Shown here: in pieces, positions 8,045 through 18,949 of the stretch
Layout of the letters: each line of letters begins with the position of its first letter
Position numbering within the stretch: position 1 is the stretch's first letter
Origin: an uncultured Gammaproteobacteria bacterium
Lineage (GTDB): Bacteria; Pseudomonadota; Gammaproteobacteria; Steroidobacterales; UBA11654
Assembly (NCBI GenBank): GCA_902553145.1
Contig: CACDKD010000009.1
Span: 1 to 42,688 of the forward strand
Direction: 5' to 3'
Length of the DNA stretch: 42,688 nt
Made by a program: the position numbers and the translations under genes
Notes under the pieces: generated by a model
What the model saw: the letters and a program-made list of their open reading frames with translations, nothing else
What the model was told of the DNA's origin: nothing
The model's database searches: none

Positions 8045-9486
8045 CAATCCATCTCTTTGCATATTTCGGGTGTTTGCAAATGCCAATCGGTAACCATCTG
8101 GTATTTGTGTGCGATATTAAGCAACTCATGTTCTTTGAAATGCGGAGCAATAATTTGCAATCCAAATGGAAGTTTATCAACAAAACCAATTGGATGAGAA
8201 ATAGCAGGCACTCCTGATAAATTTGAAGAGATTGTGTAAATATCATTCATATACATACTGACTGGATCATCGACCTTTTCGCCTAATTTGAATGCTGATT
8301 GCTGAGTAGTTGGCCCCATGATGAAATCAACTTGTTTAAAAGCATCTAAAAAATCTTGATTTATAAGCTGCCTAACCTTCTGTGCTTTGAGATAGTATGC
8401 ATCATAATACCCAGCAGAAAGAACATACGTACCCGTAATGATTCTTCTTTTAACTTCCTGCCCAAATCCTTCTTTTCTGGTTCGTTTGTAAAAAGCATCT
8501 AGATCTTCACCATCAGTTGACCGATGGCCAAATCGAACTCCATCATATCTTGCAAGATTAGATGAGCATTCTGCAGGGGCAACAACATAATATGTTGGTA
8601 CGGAGTATTTGATATTAGGCAAACTTATGTCTTTAAATTTGACGCCCATTTTCTCATATTCACAAATAGAATCAGTCACGAGTTCTTGAAATCTTGAATC
8701 TAAACTCCCATCAAAAAATTCCTTTGGCAAACCAACAACTTTTCCTGTCAAATCATCGTTTAAGAAATCTGTATACTTAGGAACTGTTTCCGAAGAAGAG
8801 GTTGAATCTTTCTCATCATAGCCTGCCATATGCTCCAGAAAAATTGCTGAATCCTCTGCTGAAATCGATAAAATTCCAGCTTGATCAAGACTTGAAGCGA
8901 ATGCAATCATGCCAAATCTTGAGCATCTTCCATACGTGGGTTTTAGGCCTGTGATTCCTGTCAAAGCTGCTGGTTGTCTAATGGATCCCCCAGTATCTGT
9001 GCCAAGTGCAATCGGTGCCATTCCAGCAGCAACTGCAGCAGCAGAGCCCCCTGAGGACCCACCTGGTGTTCTTTCCAAATCCCATGGATTATTTACATTC
9101 CCAAAAAAACTGGTTTCATTAGAGGAACCCATTGCAAACTCGTCCATATTTGTCTTGCCTAGTATGACTGTCCCCTTTTCTCTCAAGTTCTTAACCACAG
9201 TAGCGTCATATGGAGAAACAAAATCCGATAACATTTTTGAACCACATGTTGTTTGATCGCCTTCGCTGCAAAAAATATCTTTCACAGCATAAGGAACTCC
9301 ACTGATTTCTGAATCAGGTTGTTTGTCATCAGATGAATATTCATTGCTTTCGATGGAGATAAAAGCATTGATTGAATCATTCATTGCTCTAATGCGTTTA
9401 TTATAGATCTTATAAATTTCTTGCGAGGAAGCTGAGTGATCTGCAATCATGCTTTGAAGTTCTTTTACAGTATGGCGTTTCATCAT
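8044..9486 (-). CDS. gatA: Asp-tRNA(Asn)/Glu-tRNA(Gln) amidotransferase subunit A
   Basis: Amidase-signature subunit that hydrolyses glutamine to supply ammonia to GatB. The 480 residues keep the Lys-cisSer-Ser triad: Lys69 in AVKDIFC, Ser144 in [11 protein letters not shown] and Ser168 in [11 protein letters not shown], with the same internal spacing as in known GatA. The start ATG overlaps the gatC stop as ATGA; a second ATG follows directly. Length is normal for the family. Confidence 0.97.
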   Translation of the reverse strand: MMKRHTVKELQSMIADHSASSQEIYKIYNKRIRAMNDSINAFISIESNEYSSDDKQPDSEISGVPYAVKDIFCSEGDQTTCGSKMLSDFVSPYDATVVKNLREKGTVILGKTNMDEFAMGSSNETSFFGNVNNPWDLERTPGGSSGGSAAAVAAGMAPIALGTDTGGSIRQPAALTGITGLKPTYGRCSRFGMIAFASSLDQAGILSISAEDSAIFLEHMAGYDEKDSTSSSETVPKYTDFLNDDLTGKVVGLPKEFFDGSLDSRFQELVTDSICEYEKMGVKFKDISLPNIKYSVPTYYVVAPAECSSNLARYDGVRFGHRSTDGEDLDAFYKRTRKEGFGQEVKRRIITGTYVLSAGYYDAYYLKAQKVRQLINQDFLDAFKQVDFIMGPTTQQSAFKLGEKVDDPVSMYMNDIYTISSNLSGVPAISHPIGFVDKLPFGLQIIAPHFKEHELLNIAHKYQMVTDWHLQTPEICKEMD

Positions 9487-9770
9487 TCGATCACCTTGGG
9501 AACTTTATAAAAACCATCTTCAACGAAGTCTGTATTATTCTGATATTTTTCTCTGTCATTGAACTCCGTAACTTCGTCATCTCTTAGCCTTTGGGTCATT
9601 TGCAATGGATGAGCCATTGGCTCAATGTCGCCAGTATCAACCTCCTGAAGCTCTTCTATCATGTCAAGGATAGACTGCATTTGACTCAAAAATACAGATT
9701 GCTCCTCATCATCCAAATTTAATTTTGAGAGGTTGCATAGATGTTCTATATCTGATTTATCGATGCTCAT
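9483..9770 (-). CDS. gatC: Asp-tRNA(Asn)/Glu-tRNA(Gln) amidotransferase subunit C
   Basis: Small subunit that wraps around GatA and GatB and stabilises the complex. The 95 residues show the family pattern: an N-terminal helix with HLCNLSKLNL, a second helix ending in EELQEVDT, then the extended segment IEPMAHPL and LRDDEV. First gene of gatC-gatA-gatB, all overlapping. The 103-base gap to the divergent mreB must hold promoters in both directions; this divergent gatCAB/mreB layout is also found in Pseudomonas. Confidence 0.95.
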   Translation of the reverse strand: MSIDKSDIEHLCNLSKLNLDDEEQSVFLSQMQSILDMIEELQEVDTGDIEPMAHPLQMTQRLRDDEVTEFNDREKYQNNTDFVEDGFYKVPKVIE

Positions 9771-9810
9771 GACAATTGGCTAAAAATATAATACTAATGA
9801 TAACTTCCTG

Positions 9811-9839
9811 TTGCTGAAAATCCTACAGGTTGTTAGAGT
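9811..9839 (+). promoter_or_regulatory. Candidate promoter for the mreB operon
   Basis: TTGCTG (9811-9816), a 17-base spacer and TAGAGT (9834-9839) form a moderate sigma-70 match about 35 bases before the mreB ATG. It lies in the only gap able to serve this nine-gene co-directional run from its upstream end. On the opposite strand TATTAT can be a -10 for gatC but lacks a good -35. Confidence 0.4.
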
Positions 9840-9870
9840 ATGTCAATTGTCTCAGTTTTTTTTCAACTAA

Positions 9871-10917
<1,047 letters not shown>

Positions 10918-10937
10918 TTCATTCAATACGGGCTACC

Positions 10938-11789
10938 ATGGCAATCAACCCCGGTCAGAGAATTCACCGTTACGAAAAAAATTACTCATCCTATCGATTG
11001 ATTTTTGTAATCATCCTTTCCTGTGTATTGATGTATCAAGATACTCAGGACGGATACAGCAAAACAATTCGGACATATTTATCAGTATTTGCTTATCCAA
11101 TAACTTATGCAGCCAACCTCCCAAAAAATACCATTGAAGGATTACGTTTAAGACTGTCAGAAAGAGCTTCAATCATTGATGAAAGTAAAAAACTAAAAGA
11201 GGAAAATATCCTACTTAAATCTCAATTGCAGGAAATTTACAAGCTGGATGCAGAAAATAGGAGGCTCTATGAGCTTTTAGGCTCTTATCCAGACAAAAAA
11301 AGGAATTTCTTGTTTGCTGATATCATTGCAACAAGTTCGGTGCCTGACAGACGTCAAATCATAATAAACAAAGGCAGCACTGATGGAGTAAATATTGGTG
11401 ATGCTGTTGCTGATCCAAATGGAATTATAGGGCATGTAATTAGAGATCAAGTTTTTTCGTCAGAGATATTGCTTATTTCAGATCTTGAGCATGCAATTCC
11501 AATTGAAATTACGAGTACTGGAGAAAGAGCAATAGCCTATGGATCAGGAGATATGAATCGTCTAGAGATAAGATCGATATCACTTAATTCAAAAGTACAA
11601 AAGGGGGATGTTGTCATAACTTCAGGCTTAGGCGGAAGATATCCAGAGGGATTTCCTGTGGGAGAAATATCAAGAGTTAAGAAAATAGAAGGTGAGAATC
11701 TATTAGCCATTGATCTCTCGCCTTTCGCAAATCTAGATGTCATTAACGAAATATGGGTGATTCAAACTGAGGTCTCTAAGGATGAATAA
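10938..11789 (+). CDS. mreC: Rod-shape-determining protein MreC
   Basis: Bitopic inner-membrane protein that scaffolds the elongation complex and activates PBP2. The 283 residues have one membrane segment (about 20-36), a coiled coil (about 72-110, rich in Lys, Glu and Leu) and two periplasmic beta domains with the family motifs INKGSTDGVNIG and DPNGIIGHV. It starts 20 bases after mreB and overlaps mreD by 8 bases. Confidence 0.96.
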   Translation: MAINPGQRIHRYEKNYSSYRLIFVIILSCVLMYQDTQDGYSKTIRTYLSVFAYPITYAANLPKNTIEGLRLRLSERASIIDESKKLKEENILLKSQLQEIYKLDAENRRLYELLGSYPDKKRNFLFADIIATSSVPDRRQIIINKGSTDGVNIGDAVADPNGIIGHVIRDQVFSSEILLISDLEHAIPIEITSTGERAIAYGSGDMNRLEIRSISLNSKVQKGDVVITSGLGGRYPEGFPVGEISRVKKIEGENLLAIDLSPFANLDVINEIWVIQTEVSKDE

Positions 11790-12267
11790 GAAAATCAATA
11801 ATCTGATTTTTGTCTGGTTGATTATGCTTGTAACAACCATGATGACCATAATGCCTTTACCTCATTTCTTCTATGGAATTAGAATTGAATGGGTTGCTCT
11901 TGGTGTTATCTTTTTTTCAATAATGAACGTTTCTTTAATGGGAGTCATTGCTGCTTGGGCGATTGGACTTTTGCTGGATCTTCTTCAAGGAGGTTTGCTG
12001 GGAGAAAATGCATTAATTCTATCCGTGATCAGTTATTTGTCTTATCGATTCAGGTTTCAGATTAGAGTCTATCCTGATTGGCAAATTATGGTTGTTACAC
12101 TCTTTTTGCTCTCATTTGGAAATCTAATATCGCTGTGGATTAGAGGATTCAGTGGGAGAGTGCTCTTCGTAACTGAAGAATGGTTAAGCATCGTCATTGC
12201 GGCTTTAATTTGGCCAATATTCATGAGAATACTTCAAACACTCCAAAATTATTTTGTTGAAGAATAA
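11782..12267 (+). CDS. mreD: Rod-shape-determining protein MreD
   Basis: Small polytopic inner-membrane partner of MreC. The 161 residues are almost entirely hydrophobic, with about five membrane segments and the family-typical GLLLDLLQGGLLGENAL region near 62-78. Overlaps both neighbours (8 bases with mreC, one base with mrdA as TAATG), so translation is probably coupled. Confidence 0.93.
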   Translation: MNKKINNLIFVWLIMLVTTMMTIMPLPHFFYGIRIEWVALGVIFFSIMNVSLMGVIAAWAIGLLLDLLQGGLLGENALILSVISYLSYRFRFQIRVYPDWQIMVVTLFLLSFGNLISLWIRGFSGRVLFVTEEWLSIVIAALIWPIFMRILQTLQNYFVEE

Positions 12268-14129
12268 TGGATAACTTTAAAACCAAACAAGCACAAGAAG
12301 CAGAAAGATCAGTCTTTTTGAATCGGATTATATTTTCATCTGTGGCAATACTTTTTTTAGGGGGTCTGATTATTTCGAGATTAATCTATCTGATGGTTAT
12401 TGAATCAGATGCACTCAGTTTAAGATCGGTAAACAATACACTAAGGACCCAATCTATTCCGGCTCCCAGGGGTTTAATTTACGATAGAAACTATGAAGTA
12501 ATTGCAGAAAATAAACCTAAATTCCAATTGGAAATGGTTCCTGAGCAAGTAAATCAATTAGAAAACTCGCTCTTATATCTGGCTGATTTGGGCATCCTAA
12601 CTCGGGATGAGATAACAATAATCGAGGAAAGGGTTCGTAGAAATTATCAATTCAAAAGCATTGTTATCAAAAGAAATCTAGATGATAGAGAGATAGCAAT
12701 ATTAGCAAACAACAGAATGTTGCTTAAAGGATTTGATATTAAATCAAGACTGACGCGAAATTACCCTCAAAATGAGATTTATGCGCATGTTGTTGGCTAC
12801 ATGGGCTCTATTTCTAGCAGTGATTATGAGAGATTTAATCCTAGTTTTTACACGGGCAAAGAACAAATTGGTAAATCGGCTATTGAAAGAGAGTATGAGC
12901 ATATTTTAAGGGGCACTCCAGGTATGCAAAAACTCTTGGTTAATGTCAGAGGCCGCGTCATGGATCAAGTCGAAAAAGATGCATTCGCAACAGGCAATGA
13001 CATCATGTTGACTCTAAATAGTGAATTGCAAAAAACTGCTTATGAATCAATGTCAGGAAGAAAAGGTTCTGTTGTGGCACTGGATCCAAGAAATGGAGAA
13101 ATCCTTGCGATGATCAGTTTGCCATCGTTTGATCCCACAGCCATAAGCCTTGGTCTCTCGCAAGCTGAGTTTGATAAGTTAAACAGCAATACAAAAAGGC
13201 CTCTGTTCAATAGGGCAATAGCAGGACAATATCCGCCTGGCTCTACTGTAAAACCCATGCTTGCACTTGGTGCGCTTGACATGGGTATTGTTGATTCAGA
13301 ATACTTTCACACATGTGAAGGAGAGTTTAAACTTCCAAATTATTCCAGGCCCTTTGGAGATTGGGCAACACACGGGTCGGTTAATGCGAAAAGAGCAATT
13401 CAAGCTTCCTGTGATGTCTACTTTTATGAATCAGCGGTTGAAATGGGAATCGAAAGAATGAGTGCTTTCTTGAAAAAATTCAATTTAGGCAAGGAAACAA
13501 AAATAGATTTGGCCTCAGAAAAAGATGGTGTGGTTCCAAACAGAGAGTGGAAGAAAACCAATTTTAAATCAAAACAAAACCAAAACTGGTATCTGGGTGA
13601 GACAGTGATTGCCGGGATAGGTCAAGGATACATGCTTGCGACTCCTCTGCAATTGGCATATGCAACATCTATTATTGCCAACAGGGGTCATGCCTTTAAA
13701 CCTCATATTTTGAAGCAGATATATTTGAAAGATTCGGATGAGATTTTGAAAAATGAAGCAGAAAGAATCGATCATCTCATAGATATAGACCAACAATATT
13801 GGGACGTTGTATTCGATGGAATGAATGCTGTTGTCAATGAACAAAGGGGGACGGCTTTTGGTGTGTTTCCTGAAAATTCAGATATTGCTGGGAAGACTGG
13901 TACTTCTCAGGTATTCAGCATGGATAAACGCTCCGGAGATGATGTGCCTGAAGAACTGAGAGACCATGGTCTATTTATTGGCTTTGCACCCATAAATAAT
14001 CCAGAAATTGTCATTGCTGTGATTGTTGAAAATGGTGGAGGTGGCCGCGTAGCTGCTGCGCCAGTTGCAGAGAAAATCTTTAGCAAATTCTTAGAAATTG
14101 GAGGAAGAGAAGTTAATGAATCCAATTGA
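12267..14129 (+). CDS. mrdA: Penicillin-binding protein 2 (elongation transpeptidase)
   Basis: Cross-links new peptidoglycan in the cylinder wall, partnered with RodA. The 620 residues have an N-terminal membrane anchor (about 20-43), the class B PBP dimerisation domain with APRGLIYDRN (66-75), and a transpeptidase domain with all three motifs: Ser326-T-V-Lys329, Ser381-Cys-Asp383 and Lys543-Thr-Gly545. E. coli PBP2 has its serine at 330. The SxD form of motif two is normal for this class. Confidence 0.97.
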   Translation: MDNFKTKQAQEAERSVFLNRIIFSSVAILFLGGLIISRLIYLMVIESDALSLRSVNNTLRTQSIPAPRGLIYDRNYEVIAENKPKFQLEMVPEQVNQLENSLLYLADLGILTRDEITIIEERVRRNYQFKSIVIKRNLDDREIAILANNRMLLKGFDIKSRLTRNYPQNEIYAHVVGYMGSISSSDYERFNPSFYTGKEQIGKSAIEREYEHILRGTPGMQKLLVNVRGRVMDQVEKDAFATGNDIMLTLNSELQKTAYESMSGRKGSVVALDPRNGEILAMISLPSFDPTAISLGLSQAEFDKLNSNTKRPLFNRAIAGQYPPGSTVKPMLALGALDMGIVDSEYFHTCEGEFKLPNYSRPFGDWATHGSVNAKRAIQASCDVYFYESAVEMGIERMSAFLKKFNLGKETKIDLASEKDGVVPNREWKKTNFKSKQNQNWYLGETVIAGIGQGYMLATPLQLAYATSIIANRGHAFKPHILKQIYLKDSDEILKNEAERIDHLIDIDQQYWDVVFDGMNAVVNEQRGTAFGVFPENSDIAGKTGTSQVFSMDKRSGDDVPEELRDHGLFIGFAPINNPEIVIAVIVENGGGGRVAAAPVAEKIFSKFLEIGGREVNESN

Positions 14130-15231
14130 TACATGGCAAATACAATCCAAACAGGGTTTGATGCATCAATTTCATATAGACATGCCTTTGATGATAGCAG
14201 TCCTGTTAGCAAGTGGAGTGAGTGCCATCGCGATTTTCTCAGCGTCCAATAGCAATGAAAACTTTTTAATGTCTCATCTGATAAGTATCGGGCTATCAAT
14301 TCTTGCTATGGTTGTAGCTGCGCAATTTAGCCCTTTATTCTATTCAAGAATATCTCCATGGCTATACGCTATCTGCTTGATTCTTCTCATAGCGGTCTTC
14401 TTCTTCGGTGAGACAAGAAATAATGCAACTAGGTGGATAGATATAGGAATCTCATTTCAGCCCTCAGAACTTCTCAAAATAGCTATGCCATTGATTGTTG
14501 CAAGATACATCGCGTCTGGATCGATTCCATTGAACAACACAAATATTATGGCGTCATTAATTCTAGTGCTTCTACCTACAGCACTAATCTTTAAACAACC
14601 CGATCTTGGGACATCTGTTCTAATTGCTTTTTCTGGTTTAGTGATCATTTTTTTATCAGGCATCAAGAAGCGTTATCTTTTTTCAGCAATTATTCTTTTC
14701 TTGAGCTGCCTTCCATTCATTTGGAAAACAATTCATCCCTTTCAACAACAAAGAGTTCTAACTTTTCTTGATCCAGAAAAAGATCCTCTTGGTGCTGGAT
14801 ACCATATCATTCAATCAAAGATTGCAATTGGGTCAGGAGGATTATTTGGCAAAGGTTGGCTGAATGGTACCCAGGGGCAATTAGATTTTTTGCCCGAAAG
14901 AACAACAGATTTTATATTCTCAATATTGGCCGAAGAATTTGGATTAATTGGTGTTCTATTCATCATCGCGATTTACCTTTTTATAGTGGGAAGAGGCCTC
15001 ATGATTGCAATCAATTCTGATGACCTTTTTTCAAGGTTGGCTGCATCTAGTATCAGTTTGACATTTTTTATATATGTCTTTGTCAATATAGGTATGACTT
15101 CTGGACTGCTTCCAGTTGTTGGAGTGCCGCTGCCGCTGATAAGCAAAGGTGGAACATCTAGTCTTACACTCATGGCAAGTCTCGGGATACTTATGTCATT
15201 GCATACACATAAAAGGTTGATACCAAAATAG
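14116..15231 (+). CDS. rodA: SEDS peptidoglycan glycosyltransferase RodA
   Basis: Polymerises lipid II into glycan strands together with PBP2. I start at ATG 14116, which has GGAGGA (14100-14105) about ten bases upstream; a TTG at 14098 would place the start within this ribosome-binding site. The 371 residues are polytopic (about ten membrane segments) with SEDS motifs SFQPSELLK and LPERTTDFIFSILAEEFG. The start lies within the end of mrdA. Confidence 0.97.
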   Translation: MNPIDTWQIQSKQGLMHQFHIDMPLMIAVLLASGVSAIAIFSASNSNENFLMSHLISIGLSILAMVVAAQFSPLFYSRISPWLYAICLILLIAVFFFGETRNNATRWIDIGISFQPSELLKIAMPLIVARYIASGSIPLNNTNIMASLILVLLPTALIFKQPDLGTSVLIAFSGLVIIFLSGIKKRYLFSAIILFLSCLPFIWKTIHPFQQQRVLTFLDPEKDPLGAGYHIIQSKIAIGSGGLFGKGWLNGTQGQLDFLPERTTDFIFSILAEEFGLIGVLFIIAIYLFIVGRGLMIAINSDDLFSRLAASSISLTFFIYVFVNIGMTSGLLPVVGVPLPLISKGGTSSLTLMASLGILMSLHTHKRLIPK

Positions 15232-15240
15232 GGATTGAAA

Positions 15241-16224
15241 ATGATTTATAAAATAAAACACTTCATCATTCTTTCTGTCATTGCCATTAATTTTCATTCT
15301 GCACAGGCTTCAACTGATCAAGAAGCTGAAAAGAGTCTTCTGATAGACGAATTAATTCAGGAACATGGATTTGATGAACAATATGTACTCAATATTTTTG
15401 AAAATATGAAGTTTTTACCTGAGTTAATTGAATCAATTTCAAGGCCAGCAGAAAGAACGAAAACTTGGCCTGAATATAGAAAGATTTTTGTTACAAATAA
15501 AAGAATTGCGGCAGGAGTCCTTTTTGCAAAACAGCATGAAGAAATCATCAACCGTGCTGCAAGCGAGATGGGTATACCGAAGAAGATTTTACTCGGAATA
15601 TTAGGCGTCGAAACTTCCTTCGGAAGAATTCAGGGAAATTATAAAGTTGTAGATTCGCTCTACACACTTGCAACTGGATATCCTCCGAGATCAAAATTCT
15701 TTAGAACTGAATTGATCAACCTTTTTTATCTTTGCAGAGAAGAAGGTTTCTCGATTCTTGATATCAAGGGTTCCTATGCGGGTGCAATGGGTGCGCCTCA
15801 ATTCATTTCTTCCAGTTATAGGAACTATGCTGTCGATGGCAATGCTGATGGCAAAGTTGATCTATTCAATAGCTGGGATGACGTACTGATGAGCATCGGA
15901 AATTATTTAAAAGAAAATGGATGGGAAGCATCAGGACCAATATATAGTCGTTATCCGGTAAATGAACTCAAGCTTTCAAAGCTGTCATCAAAAACAATAA
16001 GGCCAACATCAACAATTCAAGATCTCCTCGATGAAGGAATTAGAATTGATGGTTTTGAAAAAGACGACATAGCACAATTAATTCGACTGGATGGATTTGA
16101 CGACAGAGATGATTCTTACATTGGGCATCACAATTTTTATGTTATAACCACTTATAATCGAAACGTAATGTACGCATTGGTTGTGATTCAACTGGGAGAG
16201 GCCATCGATAGTTATTTGGATTAA
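15241..16224 (+). CDS. mltB: Lytic murein transglycosylase B
   Basis: Cleaves the glycan backbone of peptidoglycan with 1,6-anhydro product formation, in the periplasm. I start at ATG 15241, with GGGA six bases upstream; a TTG at 15235 is too close to it. The 327 residues begin with a Sec signal (about 1-23, ending AQA) and lack a lipobox, so this is a soluble form. Catalytic Glu124 lies in GVETSFGR, and SYAGAMGAPQF is the family signature. Located between rodA and rlpA as in Pseudomonas. Confidence 0.94.
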   Translation: MIYKIKHFIILSVIAINFHSAQASTDQEAEKSLLIDELIQEHGFDEQYVLNIFENMKFLPELIESISRPAERTKTWPEYRKIFVTNKRIAAGVLFAKQHEEIINRAASEMGIPKKILLGILGVETSFGRIQGNYKVVDSLYTLATGYPPRSKFFRTELINLFYLCREEGFSILDIKGSYAGAMGAPQFISSSYRNYAVDGNADGKVDLFNSWDDVLMSIGNYLKENGWEASGPIYSRYPVNELKLSKLSSKTIRPTSTIQDLLDEGIRIDGFEKDDIAQLIRLDGFDDRDDSYIGHHNFYVITTYNRNVMYALVVIQLGEAIDSYLD

Positions 16225-16227
16225 TTT

Positions 16228-17040
16228 ATGTTCATGAAAAAAGTACTTCTCTTATTATTCTCTTTTGCTCTGACAATGTCTGGATGCTCTCTAAGACAGG
16301 AAAATAATAACTTCAACCTGACAGATCGAGAAGTGATCTCAATTTTAAATGATGGGTGCACAATTAAACGCGACACAAGACAGCGCTATAAGATTGATGG
16401 AAAAAGATACAGAACGCTCTCTTCCAGTCGCGGTTACAAAAAAAGAGGCATAGCATCATGGTATGGCACAGACTTTGATGGAAAGCAGACTGCATGCGGT
16501 GAAGAGTACGACATGTATGATTTCACAGCCGCACATAAAACACTTCCACTGCCTTCTTATCTGAAGGTCCAAAATCTCAGGAATGGAAAAACAGTTATTG
16601 TTAAAGTGAACGATAGGGGACCATTTGTTGATGATCGTTTGATCGATCTTTCTTATGCTGCAGCAAAAAAAATTGACATGCTCGATAGCGGCACATCGCC
16701 AGTGAGAATCTATGCTGTAAGCGAAGCTGAGGCAGCGAACTATTTTAAAAACAATGAAAAATCCATCTTCTCTCTCAGTTTATTTGAGAAGATAGTCAAT
16801 AGAAATAAGAGAAATATTACTCTACAGGTAGGCGCTTTTAGCAATTCAGATGGGGCAAACACACTCAAAAAAAGAATTGAAAGACTGGGAGTAAAGGATG
16901 TTTTTATCTCAAAAGTCCGCTCAAAAAGAAAAACCTTTCACAGAGTAAGGGTTGGCCCTGTAAAAACGCCAAGAGAATATGAAGATGCCATTAAAAAATT
17001 AAGCTCTTTATCGCTTGATATCAATCTGATTTCAGACTGA
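16228..17040 (+). CDS. rlpA: RlpA septal/lateral lytic transglycosylase lipoprotein
   Basis: Outer-membrane lipoprotein that digests denuded glycan strands. The 270 residues have a lipoprotein signal with lipobox M-S-G-C (Cys20 from the first ATG), a double-psi beta-barrel domain (about 68-165) with GIASWYG, GEEYDMYDFTAAHKTLP and VNDRGPF, and a C-terminal SPOR domain (about 193-268) starting ITLQVGAFS, which binds denuded peptidoglycan. Either ATG 16228 or ATG 16234 may be the start; neither has a strong ribosome-binding site. Confidence 0.94.
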   Translation: MFMKKVLLLLFSFALTMSGCSLRQENNNFNLTDREVISILNDGCTIKRDTRQRYKIDGKRYRTLSSSRGYKKRGIASWYGTDFDGKQTACGEEYDMYDFTAAHKTLPLPSYLKVQNLRNGKTVIVKVNDRGPFVDDRLIDLSYAAAKKIDMLDSGTSPVRIYAVSEAEAANYFKNNEKSIFSLSLFEKIVNRNKRNITLQVGAFSNSDGANTLKKRIERLGVKDVFISKVRSKRKTFHRVRVGPVKTPREYEDAIKKLSSLSLDINLISD

Positions 17041-17128
17041 AAACCCTTCTCTGCATACCTAAAGGACTACTTTTGTGTTATTGTTGGAAAAAAATTGAAG
17101 CGTTTTAGCGCTTATATATCTTATACCC

Positions 17129-18301
17129 ATGAAAACGTCTTATAAAATACTAAACTTTGCAATTATGATGCTTTTTGCTCCTATTGCTGACTCCATTGTA
17201 ATCGTGCCAAAACCGCCTGAAATCCAGGTTGAAAGTTACGTTCTTTACAATCCCGATACAGGAACAATGATTGCCAGTGAAGAAGAGACGAATCAAATCA
17301 AGCCAGCTAGCATTACGAAACTGATGACTGCATATACCGTGTTCCATGCCATTAAAGAAGAGCAAATAGCAATGGATGATCCAGTAAGAGTGAGCAAAAA
17401 TGCTATGAAAGCTGCTGTGGGTGGATCATCAATGTTCATTGATCAATACATGGATGTGACTGTGGAAGATCTTATTAAAGGAATGATCATAATCTCAGGA
17501 AATGACGCAAGCGTTGCTCTTGCTGAGCACATTGCTGGCAATGAGGAAACATTTGCAATCTATATGAATATGTATGCAGAAGCGCTTGGAATGAAAAATA
17601 CAAATTTTACTAATTCGCATGGGCTAGAAGACGAGGAACATTATTCATCAGCACTTGATATTGCCATGCTTGCAGGAAAAATCATTGATGAGTTTCCAGA
17701 ACATTTTCACTACTACTCTGAAAGGACGTATGAGTTTGATCAAGCAAAGGATCTCAAAACAGGGAAGCCGATTCTTCAATACAATAGGAATAAGCTTTTG
17801 AGGAGAGACGCATCCGTCGATGGAATGAAAACAGGCTATACAAGGTCAGCAGGTTACTGCTTGGTTGCGACAGCTCAAAGGGATGGAACTCGATTAATTG
17901 CAGTTGTGACTGGAGCCAAATCTGATGACGATAGAAATAATGCTGCAAGTGCCCTTCTGAACTATGGTTTTCGTTTCTTTGAAGAAAGGTTAGTTATTGA
18001 ATCTGGAAAAGGATATGGCCAAGCCCAAGTCTGGAAAGGAAATGCAGACTCAGTCCAAATGGTGGCAAGGGATCAGATTGAGCTTACAATAGCAAAAGGG
18101 ATGTTTGATGAAATAGAATCATCAGTTGAAATCTTCGAACCGGTGATAGCGCCGACTCCAATTGATCAACCCATTGGAAAACTCACGATGAAGCTGGAAG
18201 GCAAAGTCATTGCTGAAAGCAATCTATATCCAATGAAAACAGTGGATGAAGATAATCTTTGGGGATGGTTATATGATTCTGCATTGCTTCTTTTTGAATG
18301 A
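17129..18301 (+). CDS. dacA: D-alanyl-D-alanine carboxypeptidase (PBP5/6 type)
   Basis: Trims the terminal D-Ala of pentapeptides in the periplasm. The 390 residues have an N-terminal signal (about 1-22), the three penicillin-binding motifs Ser61-I-T-Lys64, Ser123-Gly-Asn125 and Lys234-Thr-Gly236, a C-terminal beta domain and a final amphipathic helix (DNLWGWLYDSALLLFE) that anchors such enzymes to the membrane surface. The 88-base gap before it contains an AAGCG-N6-CGCTT inverted repeat (17098-17113) and TATA-like sequence, so it may have its own promoter. Confidence 0.96.
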   Translation: MKTSYKILNFAIMMLFAPIADSIVIVPKPPEIQVESYVLYNPDTGTMIASEEETNQIKPASITKLMTAYTVFHAIKEEQIAMDDPVRVSKNAMKAAVGGSSMFIDQYMDVTVEDLIKGMIIISGNDASVALAEHIAGNEETFAIYMNMYAEALGMKNTNFTNSHGLEDEEHYSSALDIAMLAGKIIDEFPEHFHYYSERTYEFDQAKDLKTGKPILQYNRNKLLRRDASVDGMKTGYTRSAGYCLVATAQRDGTRLIAVVTGAKSDDDRNNAASALLNYGFRFFEERLVIESGKGYGQAQVWKGNADSVQMVARDQIELTIAKGMFDEIESSVEIFEPVIAPTPIDQPIGKLTMKLEGKVIAESNLYPMKTVDEDNLWGWLYDSALLLFE

Positions 18302-18310
18302 TTTGAAGAT

Positions 18311-18949
18311 CTGACTAAGGAAAGAAAATTTATTCTCAAGGATTTGGGTCTCATGGACTATGAAGAAATAGCTGTGAGAATGAAATCTTTCAATGAAGAA
18401 CGTGGAGAAGAAACAGAAGATGAGATCTGGGTTCTTGAGCATAACTCTGTTTATACATATGGAGTCAGTACCGATCTAAGAAATATTCCTGCTCAATTGC
18501 CTTATCCAGTTTTGAGCTCAGATCGTGGGGGGAAAATAACGTATCACGGTCCGGGACAATTGGTCGTCTATATTTTAATGGATTTTCATAGAGCCTCGAT
18601 AAAACCAAGAGAATTTATAAGAAAGTTTCAATCGTCTATCTTCAAAACAGTCTCACCATACTGCAAAGAATTTATCTTAAATGAAGATGAAGCAGGGATT
18701 TTTTTCAAAGATCAAAAAGTGGCAAGCTTTGGATTGAAAATGACAAAAAGCGGGAGCTATCATGGAGCCGCGATTAATCATGATATGAATTTAGATGCTT
18801 GGAATGAAATTGTGATTTGTGGAAACCCAGATCATCAGGCAATTGATCTTCGTTCAATTGGTGTTTCTATTGATAGAGATGAATTGATCGGCGAAGTGAA
18901 GAAGAATATTTTGCTTGAGTTTGAAAGTCAGATTCTCAAAGCCTCTTGA
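18311..18949 (+). CDS. lipB: Octanoyltransferase LipB (non-ATG start likely)
   Basis: Transfers octanoate from acyl carrier protein to the lipoyl domains of 2-oxo-acid dehydrogenases. Core motifs are present: DRGGKITYHGPGQLVVY, the KVASFGL lysine, the HGAAIN segment and the ICG catalytic cysteine. The first ATG (18353) falls after the conserved L-G-L-x-x-Y-E motif; homology to the E. coli N-terminus extends to about the CTG at 18311, with TTG 18344 and ATT 18332 as other options, so the 5' end is uncertain. It is in the same frame as dacA with one TGA between them. The DUF493 gene usually between dacA and lipB is absent, and lipA does not follow. Confidence 0.93.
   Translation: MTKERKFILKDLGLMDYEEIAVRMKSFNEERGEETEDEIWVLEHNSVYTYGVSTDLRNIPAQLPYPVLSSDRGGKITYHGPGQLVVYILMDFHRASIKPREFIRKFQSSIFKTVSPYCKEFILNEDEAGIFFKDQKVASFGLKMTKSGSYHGAAINHDMNLDAWNEIVICGNPDHQAIDLRSIGVSIDRDELIGEVKKNILLEFESQILKAS

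Noticed and set aside
8909-9256. Open frame of 115 codons on the plus strand inside gatA
   Set aside because: It is the complementary frame of a conserved amidase-signature region, has no ribosome-binding site and resembles no family I know.
3197-9770. Inference that the organism lacks glutaminyl-tRNA synthetase because gatCAB is present
   Set aside because: GatCAB in gammaproteobacteria can serve Asn-tRNA alone; glnS and asnS lie outside the window.
17098-17113. AAGCG-N6-CGCTT hairpin after rlpA as an intrinsic terminator
   Set aside because: Only five base pairs and followed by TATATATC, not a T run; it may as easily be part of the dacA promoter region.
18299-18301. Possible stop-codon readthrough joining dacA and lipB into one protein
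   Set aside because: Both are in one frame with a single TGA between them, but the dacA product ends with its proper amphipathic anchor and lipB has its own conserved N-terminus. Separate proteins are simpler.
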